A stretch of DNA of 64,000 nucleotides from Stieleria mannarensis. Lineage in GTDB: Bacteria > Planctomycetota > Planctomycetia > Pirellulales > Pirellulaceae. Both the position numbers and the translations under genes were made by a program. Every line of letters starts with the position of its first letter. Position 1 is the first letter of the stretch. Below are positions 36,834 through 44,256 of the stretch, piece after piece. The stretch lies in contig NZ_JACEHH010000037.1 of the NCBI RefSeq assembly GCF_014154935.1, positions 1 to 64,000 of the forward strand. The letters are read 5' to 3'. The notes beneath the pieces are model-generated. The model ran no database searches and had not been told where the DNA came from. It saw only the letters and a program-made list of their open reading frames with translations.

Positions 36834-37442
36834 ATGACGTCACATTCCGGTCACGGGGCTGACAGTCCCGGCAATGGGGAACGCCACGGGGACCATCCCC
36901 GTGGCGATGAACTCGGCGGTGAACTCCACGGATCGACCATCGAGCGATTCTTTCGCGGGATCAGCGAGTTCATCTTTCACACCAAACTCGGCGTGGCCGA
37001 CGTCCAACTGGTCGATTACGTCAGTGATCTGATGCTGCGGTTTGTCCGCGTCGATTCTCTGTACTGGTTGCGGCAAAGCGACGGCATGCGAACCAAGCAC
37101 GTCGTGCAAATGATCTGTGAAGCCGAACGCCGAATCGGTTTGGCCAAACGTGAAGTCTATCGACACGTCGGTGACTTCACCCTGTTCTGGTCGGGGATGT
37201 ACCCGGAAAGCTTGGCGGCGAAGAAAAACCGCGATAACACACCGGACCAATTGATCGATTACTGCCGCCAAGGCAAACGCGCCTACGCGATCGCCGCGGA
37301 GATCGACGGCGGTGCCGATCGCCCATCGTCGGAATTGATCCACCGCATGAGCGAACACTTTGAAATGTGTGCCTATGGCCTGCGCGAAGTCCGACGCCAC
37401 TGGGAAGAAGACGACAATTCCGGCGGTTTGCTGACCTGGTGA
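36834..37442 (+). CDS. conserved hypothetical protein
   Basis: This is a 202-residue soluble protein not recognised as any named family. The N-terminal 35 residues are Gly/His-rich and probably disordered (HSGHGADSPGNGERHGDH). The remainder is mixed alpha/beta with many charged helices (LGVADVQLVDYVSDLMLRF; CEAERRIGLAKREVYRHVGD; YGLREVRRHWEEDD). It has no signal peptide or membrane segment, so it is cytoplasmic. ATG 36834 is preceded by cgggaga, a Shine-Dalgarno at 7-base spacing. An 8-bp hairpin at 37487-37504 follows the stop. It reads like a planctomycete-restricted family. Confidence 0.7.
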   Translation: MTSHSGHGADSPGNGERHGDHPRGDELGGELHGSTIERFFRGISEFIFHTKLGVADVQLVDYVSDLMLRFVRVDSLYWLRQSDGMRTKHVVQMICEAERRIGLAKREVYRHVGDFTLFWSGMYPESLAAKKNRDNTPDQLIDYCRQGKRAYAIAAEIDGGADRPSSELIHRMSEHFEMCAYGLREVRRHWEEDDNSGGLLTW

Positions 37443-37486
37443 ATTGAAACCGGAGCATTGCTGCCGTTTTGGCAATCAATTCAGAT

Positions 37487-37504
37487 TCTCTCCCTTGGGA
37501 GAGA
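37487..37504 (+). terminator. hairpin after hypothetical gene
   Basis: TCTCTCCC-tt-GGGAGAGA is a perfect 8-bp inverted repeat, 44 bases after the stop codon of the plus-strand gene. No T-run follows. Confidence 0.45.
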
Positions 37505-37682
37505 CGGCGTTTGCGCAGCAAGCGAACGCCAGAGAGGGCCCGTGCCGCAAAAGTTTTCGCGACTTCCGCTACGATCAAATCCGTCACTTCTACGATCACG
37601 CCCCGAGCGAGGCGATGGAAATTTCCCCAGACGCCGCCTCGGGGTGAATGCGGCGTGTGTAACAGAAGCCACTCCTGCACCA

Positions 37683-37709
37683 ACGTTCCAAGAGGGAGCC
37701 TTGGAACGT
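37683..37709. terminator. 10-bp hairpin in convergent gap
   Basis: ACGTTCCAAG and CTTGGAACGT surround the 7-base loop agggagc. It lies between convergent genes and could serve either strand. Confidence 0.45.
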
Positions 37710-37728
37710 CGCGAATCGCGGATCAAAT

Positions 37729-37788
37729 GTAGCGACCTTCGCTAGAAGGTGGTTCCACGGTGCACTACGCTCTGGCGAGCGTAGCTAC
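37729..37788 (+). repeat. dispersed two-hairpin palindrome, copy C
   Basis: This matches the family at 25603. Hairpin 1 is ACCTT-cgctag-AAGGT, hairpin 2 is ACGCTC-tggc-GAGCGT, and the unit ends GTAGCTAC. Loop 1 differs by one base from the complementary form. It ends 28 bases before the stop codon of the peroxidase gene. Confidence 0.75.
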
Positions 37789-37816
37789 ATCGAACTCTCG
37801 CTAGAGGAGCGTCTCC

Positions 37817-39100
37817 CTACTCGGGCAATCGGCCGGTTTGAATTTTCGGGAACGAACCGGTCAGCCCTTCCTTCATGAACGCGACCAGATCGGCTTTCTC
37901 TTGATCGGTCAGATTCAACACCTTCATCTTGTCGCTTAACCACGGGTTCTTGTGCCCGCCCTTGTCGTACCAGTCGACGACTTCGGCAAGCGTCTGTTGG
38001 CTGCCGTCGTGCATGTACGGTGCTGACAACGCGATGTTGCGCAGCGTCGGTGTCTTGAAGGCTCCCTTGTCCTTTTCCTGCTTCGTGACTTCATAGCGTC
38101 CCAGGTCGGGATCATCCGCTTCCATGCCGACACCCAAGTTATGGTACTGCTCGTCAGTGAAATTGGCTCCGGCGTGGCAGGTCGCACAGTTTGCTTTTCC
38201 GGCGAACAATTTCATGCCACGTTTGGCCGATTCGCTCATCGGATTGGCGGCGATGGCGGCTTTCAGTGCATCGTACTTTTCTTTCAACTCCGGCTCTTCG
38301 TCCAAATACTCCAAGTCGTCGGCGAACACTTTTTCAAACGTGTCCAGATCGTTTTGGAAATCGTAGGGTGCCGGCCCGGTCACCAGGGCGCGTTCGAAGG
38401 TCGCGATCGCTTTGCCGACATTTTCGATCGTGACCCCGTCGCCGAATACCTTTTCAAATTGCAGTTTATAGATCGGGTTGGCCGCCAGATCGGCGACACA
38501 GGATTCGTGGCTGTTGCCCATCTCGATCGGGTTGGCGATCGGGCCGACCGCTTGATCTTCCAGCGTGGCCGCACGCCCATCCCAGAACTGCGCGTTGCTG
38601 ACGATGCGGTTGTAAGCGACCGGTGAGTTGCGACCGCCTTCTTGTCCACGCACACCCACACCGAATTGGGTTTGAGCGCCGTAACCTTGCGCGGGGTCAT
38701 GGCACGAAGCGCACGAGATTGTGCTGTCGCTGGAAAGCCGGGGATCGAAGTAGAGCTGTCGTCCCAATTCGATCTTCGCCCGCGTGATCGGATTGTCATC
38801 GGGAATGAACAGGTTGCCTTTGGCGGCATCGAGCCCCTTGGGCAACGTGACCGTCAATTCGACGTGTTGCTCCGGCCGGCTCAGCCAGTTCTTGACCTCT
38901 TCCAACGTCAGCTTGCCACTGCCGGGGATTCCGGTCAGCAGCGAGTGATCGTCGCCGAGAGTGACCGTGGCCGATGGAGTTGCCGAGCCGGATGCCTCCG
39001 TCGCATCGGCAGCGGCGTTCGACAGCGTTCCGGTTGCGGCCAGACACAGCGGGGCCAACGAAAAAAGCGTTCTTAACAAGAATCGTTTCTGTTTGGGCAT
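37817..39100 (-). CDS. di-haem cytochrome c peroxidase (CcpA/MauG family)
   Basis: This is a 427-residue periplasmic enzyme with a signal peptide (TLFSLAPLCLAATGTLSNAA). Two haem motifs are present: CASCH (130-134) and CATCH (305-309). The FKTPTLRNIALSAPYMHDGS block is characteristic of bacterial di-haem peroxidases and MauG. It would reduce hydrogen peroxide with electrons from a small cytochrome, or carry out a MauG-like oxidation. The N-terminal roughly 90 residues after the signal are additional to the core. It lies 94 bases downstream of mutY on the same strand; a functional link to oxidative damage is possible but only inferred. Confidence 0.92.
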   Translation of the reverse strand: MPKQKRFLLRTLFSLAPLCLAATGTLSNAAADATEASGSATPSATVTLGDDHSLLTGIPGSGKLTLEEVKNWLSRPEQHVELTVTLPKGLDAAKGNLFIPDDNPITRAKIELGRQLYFDPRLSSDSTISCASCHDPAQGYGAQTQFGVGVRGQEGGRNSPVAYNRIVSNAQFWDGRAATLEDQAVGPIANPIEMGNSHESCVADLAANPIYKLQFEKVFGDGVTIENVGKAIATFERALVTGPAPYDFQNDLDTFEKVFADDLEYLDEEPELKEKYDALKAAIAANPMSESAKRGMKLFAGKANCATCHAGANFTDEQYHNLGVGMEADDPDLGRYEVTKQEKDKGAFKTPTLRNIALSAPYMHDGSQQTLAEVVDWYDKGGHKNPWLSDKMKVLNLTDQEKADLVAFMKEGLTGSFPKIQTGRLPE

Positions 39101-39194
39101 GGTGAGGGTGGGCTCTCGAGGGGGGGATGGGCAGGAGGTAACTTGATGTTCGTTCGTGTTCGATTTTGTGGAAGCCTACGCCACAGAATCAACT

Positions 39195-40343
39195 TTAACG
39201 AAGCGGCAAAATGGGTTGTGGGTCATCGACCAGGAATTTGGCAATTTTTCGCCCCGTAACACTCAACGGCAGTGTGCGGATCTGGTCAAGTGAGACCCAT
39301 TGCCACGGCTCCGGCGGCTTCCGCTTGGCCACACCGGCGGCGGACGCAAACGACGCCTGGTGGACGTGCAGCGAAATGCGAAACTTGGTCACCGCGTGAC
39401 GAAGCGTCTGCAGACGAACTCCGGGGGCAATTTTCGCGCCCAATTGATCGGACAGCCAATCGGCGGCCGCGTCGACGGATTCGGTCGTCGCGTGGGTACA
39501 GCGGGGAAAATCCCATAAACCCGCCCAGCGCCCGCCGTCGGGCAAGGGCCGAGCCAAGTACTGTGTCGTGCCGCGCGACCGGCGAGACAGGATCAACGCG
39601 AATTCCGTTCGGTCTTCGTATTTGATCCGCTTGATTTTTCCCGGAATCTCGGACTGCAATTGCAGCTCGGCGGCCCGGCAATGATTCTGCACCGGACATT
39701 GATCACACTTGGGTTGCTTGGGCAGACAGACCAGTGCGCCGAGTTCCATCGCCGCCTGGTTGAATTGACCACTGCCGCGGCGCGGCAACATCCGCGTCGC
39801 GAATTCCCACAGCAGTTTGTTACCGGCGTTTTCGGTGGGCGAGGCACGCAGCGCGATCCAGCGGCTGTAAACGCGTTGCGTGTTGCCCTCCAACACCGGC
39901 AGTTTGGCGTCGGAGGAAATCGACAACACCGCTCCGGCGGTATAACGTCCCACGCCCGGCAGCGCCAGGACTTGGTCATAGTCCAAGGGGAATCGGCCGT
40001 CATGATCGGCCATGATCTTTTTTGCCGCCGCGTGCATCGAACGCACACGGCGGTAATAACCTAGACCTTCCCAGTGCCGCATCAACTCGGATTCTTCCGC
40101 GGCGGCCAACTCGGCGATCGTGGGAAAGGATTCCATCCAACGTTGATAGTACGGCAGCACCGTCGCCACCTGGGTCTGTTGCAGCATGATCTCGCTGACC
40201 CAGACGTGATAAGGCGTCGGATCGCTGCGCCACGGCAGCTCGCGCGCGTGCGTGGAGAACCAATCCAGCAGTTTACGTCGCAGCTCGCTTCGCCAGCGCG
40301 TCCGTTGCCAATCGTCGTGATGTGGCGGGGTTTCAGTCGGCAA
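39195..40343 (-). CDS. mutY: A/G-specific adenine glycosylase
   Basis: This DNA repair enzyme removes adenine mispaired with 8-oxoguanine. It has 382 residues. The helix-hairpin-helix is ALPGVGRYTAGAVLSI (127-142), and Glu51 in SEIMLQQTQ corresponds to the catalytic Glu37 of E. coli. The position of the catalytic Asp138 is Glu152 here (VLEGNTQRV rather than LDGNVKRV). The 4Fe-4S cysteines fit C-x6-C-x2-C-x5-C (CLPKQPKCDQCPVQNHC). The C-terminal NUDIX-like domain for 8-oxoG recognition is present (GRWAGLWDFPRC). The start is a TTG at 40343 without a clear Shine-Dalgarno and is uncertain. Confidence 0.9.
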   Translation of the reverse strand: MPTETPPHHDDWQRTRWRSELRRKLLDWFSTHARELPWRSDPTPYHVWVSEIMLQQTQVATVLPYYQRWMESFPTIAELAAAEESELMRHWEGLGYYRRVRSMHAAAKKIMADHDGRFPLDYDQVLALPGVGRYTAGAVLSISSDAKLPVLEGNTQRVYSRWIALRASPTENAGNKLLWEFATRMLPRRGSGQFNQAAMELGALVCLPKQPKCDQCPVQNHCRAAELQLQSEIPGKIKRIKYEDRTEFALILSRRSRGTTQYLARPLPDGGRWAGLWDFPRCTHATTESVDAAADWLSDQLGAKIAPGVRLQTLRHAVTKFRISLHVHQASFASAAGVAKRKPPEPWQWVSLDQIRTLPLSVTGRKIAKFLVDDPQPILPLR

Positions 40344-40362
40344 GGTTCGCGATCGAATGACG

Positions 40363-41694
40363 TCAGGGAGTGCGTTGTTTCTTCAGCGTCGCGGTCGTGT
40401 CGAAAACAGCTTCGCCACGACGGTAGCGGATGGCGATTTCGTCGCCGGGGATGTGCGTGTTGATCTGCCGTTGCAGATCATCGAATCGAGTGATTTTGAC
40501 GTCGTCGATTCGGATGACCACGTCGCCGGCCTGCAACCCGGCGTCTGCCGCACCGCTGCCCGGTGTGACTTGGCTGACTTCGCAAGTGTCTTGCAATGTT
40601 GTTTGGCACATCACACCCAAGAACCCGCCGCGGCGAAGTGTGATTTCCAATCCCGGCATTTCGACCCGCAAGCGTTCGACCCGCTGTTCGGAAACCCCCG
40701 TCCCCATCAGATGAAGTGCGTCGCGCAATCGCACCTGGCGGAGTTCGGTCAACAGGTCTTCGTTCAAGCGGACGTAGCGCAGTTCGATCGTCTCCAACCG
40801 GGCCCGTTTTTGCATCGCCCGGACGGCCTCCGACGTGAGCTGGCAATCAACGATCACCAAGGTCGCCAAGTCGGGCATTTTCATCACCGCGGCCAAAATA
40901 TCCTCCGTCGCCTCGGTCGATTCGATGACCACAAAATCGATCTCGCGGATCCAACGCAGCCACGCCAGGACGTCGCGATCACCGTTGAATTGGGAGTCGA
41001 TTCGAACGATTTCGCGGGGGCTGCTGCGCGAGGCCAGCGCGACGGTTTCGGTGCCGACAAAGATGCCGGCGTCGGCCAGCTGAACTCTGGCTTCGCGGCC
41101 GCGCGTCTCGGCGAACGATTGCAGCGTCGATTGGGCCAAGGTGGCTTTGGTGCCGAAACTGGTCTCGGCGATCGATTCCAACGTCGCAAGCGCCCCGTCC
41201 TTTTGCCACGGCGGTTCGTCTTCGGCGACCTTGGCCAAGATCGAAATGACGTTTTCAACCGTTTCCAAATCGCCGGCATCCAGCATGTCGCGAAGGACGG
41301 GAATCGATTCCAAACCGCCATCGATCAGGTGCCGCCGCGCCGATTGGCGACGCAAATAGCGTTCATGGGACAGCTGGCTGGCCCAGTACTGGAGCGTTCG
41401 CTCGCCAGAGCGAGTTCGCGGGGGTGGGGCCGTCGGGAGTGGGGGCGAAGGCGACTCGGTCGATGGATGGTCGACCGAGTCGGTCGCAGACTGCGGCGGA
41501 GAAGCCTGCTCGGTGGGAAGCTGCTCGGTGGGAAGCTGCTCGGTGGGAAGCTGTGCGGCCACTGGGTTGGCCGCGCCGATCAATGACGCCGCGGCCACCA
41601 AAGCGACGACGCACACCACTGCGGCGACGCGGAGCCGACGTCGATGGTTACGCCGAGAGCCCATGCGCCGAAAGTCCGTGCGCCGAAAGTCCAT
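40363..41694 (-). CDS. secreted HEAT-like/PDZ protein with Pro-rich linker
   Basis: This is a protein of about 443 residues. A basic N-terminus precedes a signal helix (VAAVVCVVALVAAASLIGAA). A low-complexity Pro/Thr/Gln linker contains three tandem LPTEQ units encoded by 15-base repeats. A HEAT-like helical region follows (SARRHLIDGGLESIPVLRDM), then an alpha/beta or LRR-like region (MKMPDLATLVIVDCQLTSEA). A C-terminal PDZ domain ends it (SQVTPGSGAADAGLQAGDVV). The PDZ suggests binding of protein C-termini in the envelope. The start could be ATG 41694 or 41664. The stop lies 20 bases before the mutY start. Confidence 0.75.
   Translation of the reverse strand: MDFRRTDFRRMGSRRNHRRRLRVAAVVCVVALVAAASLIGAANPVAAQLPTEQLPTEQLPTEQASPPQSATDSVDHPSTESPSPPLPTAPPPRTRSGERTLQYWASQLSHERYLRRQSARRHLIDGGLESIPVLRDMLDAGDLETVENVISILAKVAEDEPPWQKDGALATLESIAETSFGTKATLAQSTLQSFAETRGREARVQLADAGIFVGTETVALASRSSPREIVRIDSQFNGDRDVLAWLRWIREIDFVVIESTEATEDILAAVMKMPDLATLVIVDCQLTSEAVRAMQKRARLETIELRYVRLNEDLLTELRQVRLRDALHLMGTGVSEQRVERLRVEMPGLEITLRRGGFLGVMCQTTLQDTCEVSQVTPGSGAADAGLQAGDVVIRIDDVKITRFDDLQRQINTHIPGDEIAIRYRRGEAVFDTTATLKKQRTP
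41507..41553. repeat. 15-base tandem repeat inside PDZ gene
   Basis: Three perfect copies of ctcggtgggaagctg encode repeated LPTEQ in the linker of the minus-strand PDZ protein. Copy-number change would keep the reading frame. Confidence 0.8.
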
Positions 41695-41723
41695 GCGAGC
41701 GTCAATGACCAGATCCCCCACCG

Positions 41724-42137
41724 TTAGCCGATGCACCAGCGTTCGTTGAACCACTCGACGCGGTCCGCACGACGCGGGTTGTACTTCGTCTCGGGGTTGA
41801 ACTTGTGCGTCTTCAAGAACGACATGAACGCCTTGCCGGGCACCTCGGCGTGCTGGGCGATGATGTCGACATGCTCGCTTTCGGGTTTCCAGTCGTACAG
41901 GATCTTGTTGTCGGATTCGAATTTTTCGTCCAGGTACTCGATGTTGGCCGAGCTGCAAACGACGAAGTCGCAATCACGCTTGCACAGGAAATTCAACAGC
42001 TTGGATGCCAAGGCACGGGTCTCGGCCAGCTGGCCGTCACAGGTCGCCGAAGCGATGTTCCAGATGGAGACAAAACTGTGTTCGTCCTGGTCGTCCGGTG
42101 AAATTTTGAAATCGATTTCGTCGTCGGCGGCTGCCAT
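41724..42137 (-). CDS. conserved hypothetical protein
   Basis: This is a 137-residue soluble acidic protein of unknown family. It has three or four cysteines, two in a KLLNFLCKRDCDFVVCSSAN segment (about 48-67). It ends in a basic/aromatic tail (NPRRADRVEWFNERWCIG). There is no signal peptide or membrane helix. ATG 42137 is preceded by a purine-rich GAGAAGG about 10 bases upstream; an in-frame TTG at 42146 is the alternative. It lies 29 bases upstream of the PDZ gene on the same strand, so the two may be co-transcribed. I cannot assign a function. Confidence 0.7.
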   Translation of the reverse strand: MAAADDEIDFKISPDDQDEHSFVSIWNIASATCDGQLAETRALASKLLNFLCKRDCDFVVCSSANIEYLDEKFESDNKILYDWKPESEHVDIIAQHAEVPGKAFMSFLKTHKFNPETKYNPRRADRVEWFNERWCIG

Positions 42138-42328
42138 GCTGATCAAGCCTTCTCAGATGGGGGGTAAATGATTGTTTCAGTCCCCCGATTCTAGACGATT
42201 CTTGTCGATTCGCACAGAGTCGACTCGGGCGTGACCGGACGTGTCATGACGCTCTCGATGATTCAGCCAACGAATGAGACATCGCTCATTCGGCACGTGT
42301 TTGGACTGATTCGCCGGAGCCTATTGCC

Positions 42329-42667
42329 ATGACCCAAATGATGCTTTTCGACACCTGCTCGCTGGCCCCCAATGTCGCTGTGGCCCCCAATGTCGCTGTG
42401 GCCCCCAATATCGCTGTGGCCCCCAATATCGCTGTGGCCCCCAATCCGGCTCCCCTGGCTGCCAGTCCAGCGGCTGCCAGTCCAGCGGCTGCCAGCCCGG
42501 TTGCCGCCAACCCTGCAGTCACTCGTCCCCGCACCGCCGGAACCGCGGTCGCCGACTCCGCCGACGACGGCCTGCACCGCATGGGCGATTTGGCACGCCT
42601 GGTCCTGCTCCGCTACCAACTGGTCGCCCAACGACGCCAACAAATGGCCGCCCGGCGGGGAAAGTGA
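42329..42667 (+). CDS. repeat-rich small hypothetical protein
   Basis: This is a 112-residue predicted protein. A short head (MTQMMLFDTCSLAP) is followed by four to five VAVAPN hexapeptides from an 18-base DNA repeat. PAAAS pentapeptides from a 15-base repeat follow, then a basic amphipathic tail (GDLARLVLLRYQLVAQRRQQ). The ATG has a GGAG Shine-Dalgarno about 9 bases upstream, and the repeats keep the frame. The opposite strand is also open over this region but lacks an ATG start. It lies upstream of the imuA/imuB genes on the same strand with the LapA-like gene between. Real expression is likely but unproven. Confidence 0.55.
   Translation: MTQMMLFDTCSLAPNVAVAPNVAVAPNIAVAPNIAVAPNPAPLAASPAAASPAAASPVAANPAVTRPRTAGTAVADSADDGLHRMGDLARLVLLRYQLVAQRRQQMAARRGK
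42362..42446. repeat. 18-base tandem repeat
   Basis: Four to five copies of a ctgtggcccccaatgtcg-type unit (two carry atatcg) lie inside the small gene at 42329. A second 15-base repeat, gctgccagtccagcg, follows at about 42460-42500. Confidence 0.8.
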
Positions 42668-42757
42668 AGGGGGAACGGTCAGGTAAGAGTCAGGAGTGGG
42701 ACGGCAGGAATAATGAGGGTGAGCAAGGGAGCGATGCGAAGTCCTCTCACGGACCTC

Positions 42758-43024
42758 TCAACCGCCGCCAACCGACCCGCCGTCCTGGCCGTCTTTTTTG
42801 TCCGGCTTGCCCAACCGCTCCTTTTTTCGATGCAGCATCCAAGCCGTCCACAGGGCGCCGACCATAAATCCGATCAGCCCCGAAATCGCCAACAACATCG
42901 CCAACGGGACTTCGACGTGAAACACCAACGGCATCCGCAGCAACACGCGCTGGGTGTTGGAAAGCGAAAAGATCATCAGCACCAACACGCCGGAAATGAT
43001 CAAAAACCATCGAATTCGCGCCAT
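42758..43024 (-). CDS. LapA-like two-helix membrane protein
   Basis: This is a small inner-membrane protein of 88 residues of the LapA/DUF1049 type. Two transmembrane helices (RIRWFLIISGVLVLMIFSLS and VPLAMLLAISGLIGFMVGAL) flank the typical short polar loop with NTQRVLLRMPLVFHVE. A basic C-terminal tail (HRKKERLGKPDKKDGQDGG) follows. Homologues act with lipopolysaccharide or envelope assembly functions. ATG 43024 has GGGGA just upstream; ATG 43033 is also possible. The gene is convergent with the repeat-rich gene and divergent from imuA. Confidence 0.8.
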   Translation of the reverse strand: MARIRWFLIISGVLVLMIFSLSNTQRVLLRMPLVFHVEVPLAMLLAISGLIGFMVGALWTAWMLHRKKERLGKPDKKDGQDGGSVGGG

Positions 43025-43215
43025 GTTCCCCATGTCCCGTGATGTACCAAACGTCCAGTGAATCGCCAACGCATTGAGCGTGCCGAACCACCCGCCGGGG
43101 TGCGAAACGGCCGCCGTTAAAAATCGAGCCCGAAATGCTAGCATTAGTTATGCTGGCGTTGGATGCGGGCCGCAACTTTCTTTCCCTGTATCCATTTCGT
43201 TCGGGATGAATCGAC

Positions 43216-44256
43216 ATGGCCAATCAGCAGCAATTTTTTTCCTTCATGGAGCCCCCGGCGGTCAAACCGCCCGCTGCTGCACGTCCCACGGCATCCCGCC
43301 GGCGGATCTCAAACGGTCATCAGTCGTCTAGGACCAGCCGACGGGCCCAGGAGGCTGGGGCATGCCCGGACGCTGCATGCCCCCCCGATCGCGACTCGAT
43401 CCTGAAATCCTTGCGAGCCAAGGTCGGTTGTCTCAGTACGGCGCGACAGGACGACGGGATTGGGTTTTCGACCGGCTGCGAATCGTTGGACCGTTGGTTG
43501 CCGATCGGCGGTTTGCACCCGTCCACGCTGACCGAATGGATTGCCGCCCACGACGGTGTCGCCGCCGGATCGTTGGCGATGTCGGCCGCCGCCAGCCGAT
43601 TGCGTCAAATCCCCGCGCGACCGCTGGTGATCGTCGATTGCAGCGGCACATTTTATCCACCGGCGGCGGTCGCTTTGGGCGTGCCGCATCAACGCATGAT
43701 CTTGCTGCGGCCGCGGAGTGGGGCCGACGCGCTTTGGGCGATCGACCAATCGCTGCGATCGGGGGCCGCCGCGGCGGTCTGGGCCAGCCTGCCCATGCAA
43801 ATCGACGATCGCGACGCCAGACGTTTGCAACTGGCAGCCGAAGCCGGTCGAACCCCGGGCTTGTTCGTGCGTGGATTTGCCGCGCGTGGAAAACCCAGCT
43901 TCGCCGAAGTCCAGTTTTACGTGTCGCAGCAACCGCGTGACGCAACGAAGCACAACACAGCGCAGCACAACACAGCGCAGCACAACACAGCGCAACGTGC
44001 GTCGAAGCGTCGGCCGATGAACCGTTCGCGCGGTTTCGAAGTCCTCTCGGTCACACTCGATCGCGTCCGTGGCGGTGTCGCCGGCAAGCAACTCGACCTG
44101 CAGATCACCGACGCCGCAACACTCCGTCCGCTTTCCACCACCGCCCCACAGACCCCACGGCATGAAACGGCTGCTGAGCATCTGGCTTCGCAACTGGCCC
44201 ATCCAGCGATTGCAAAGCGAGTGGCATCGCGACCAGACGCCCGAACCGCTTCCTAG
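43216..44256 (+). CDS. imuA: ImuA-like SOS mutagenesis protein
   Basis: This is a 346-residue RecA-related accessory protein of the ImuA/ImuB translesion module. The core has FSTGCESLDRWLPIGGLHPS and a Walker-B-like RPLVIVDCSG. As in other ImuA proteins, a clean Walker A is not seen. The N-terminal 60 residues are low-complexity. Three tandem HNTAQ units (15-base repeat, 43951-43995) lie in a surface loop before the C-terminal beta region. The 3' end overlaps the imuB start by 95 bases in another frame, implying coupled translation. SOS control is expected, but I could not identify a LexA box. Confidence 0.85.
   Translation: MANQQQFFSFMEPPAVKPPAAARPTASRRRISNGHQSSRTSRRAQEAGACPDAACPPDRDSILKSLRAKVGCLSTARQDDGIGFSTGCESLDRWLPIGGLHPSTLTEWIAAHDGVAAGSLAMSAAASRLRQIPARPLVIVDCSGTFYPPAAVALGVPHQRMILLRPRSGADALWAIDQSLRSGAAAAVWASLPMQIDDRDARRLQLAAEAGRTPGLFVRGFAARGKPSFAEVQFYVSQQPRDATKHNTAQHNTAQHNTAQRASKRRPMNRSRGFEVLSVTLDRVRGGVAGKQLDLQITDAATLRPLSTTAPQTPRHETAAEHLASQLAHPAIAKRVASRPDARTAS
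43951..43995 (+). repeat. 15-base tandem repeat in imuA
   Basis: Three tandem copies of cacaacacagcgcag (the last diverging at its final base) encode HNTAQ repeats within imuA. Confidence 0.85.

Larger units (their letters stand above)
37443..37816. other. 374-base convergent gap with four palindromes
   Basis: This is non-coding space between the hypothetical gene and the di-haem peroxidase gene, which converge. In order it contains the hairpin 37487-37504, a degraded family-2 element (37541-37572), the 10-bp hairpin 37683-37709 and copy C of the two-hairpin palindrome (37729-37788). No gene was seen. Confidence 0.55.

Noticed and set aside
41695-41973. N-terminal extension of the PDZ protein
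   Set aside because: It overlaps the hypothetical gene at 41724-42137 in another frame and lacks protein character; the signal helix follows 41694.
42362-42446. Possible CRISPR-like array
   Set aside because: Units are contiguous 18-base repeats without spacers, inside a reading frame.
42263-42643. Minus-strand frame with IGGHSD repeats, collagen-like
   Set aside because: It starts at TTG without a ribosome site, while the plus strand has ATG plus GGAG; the repeats read well in either strand only because the unit is 18 bases.
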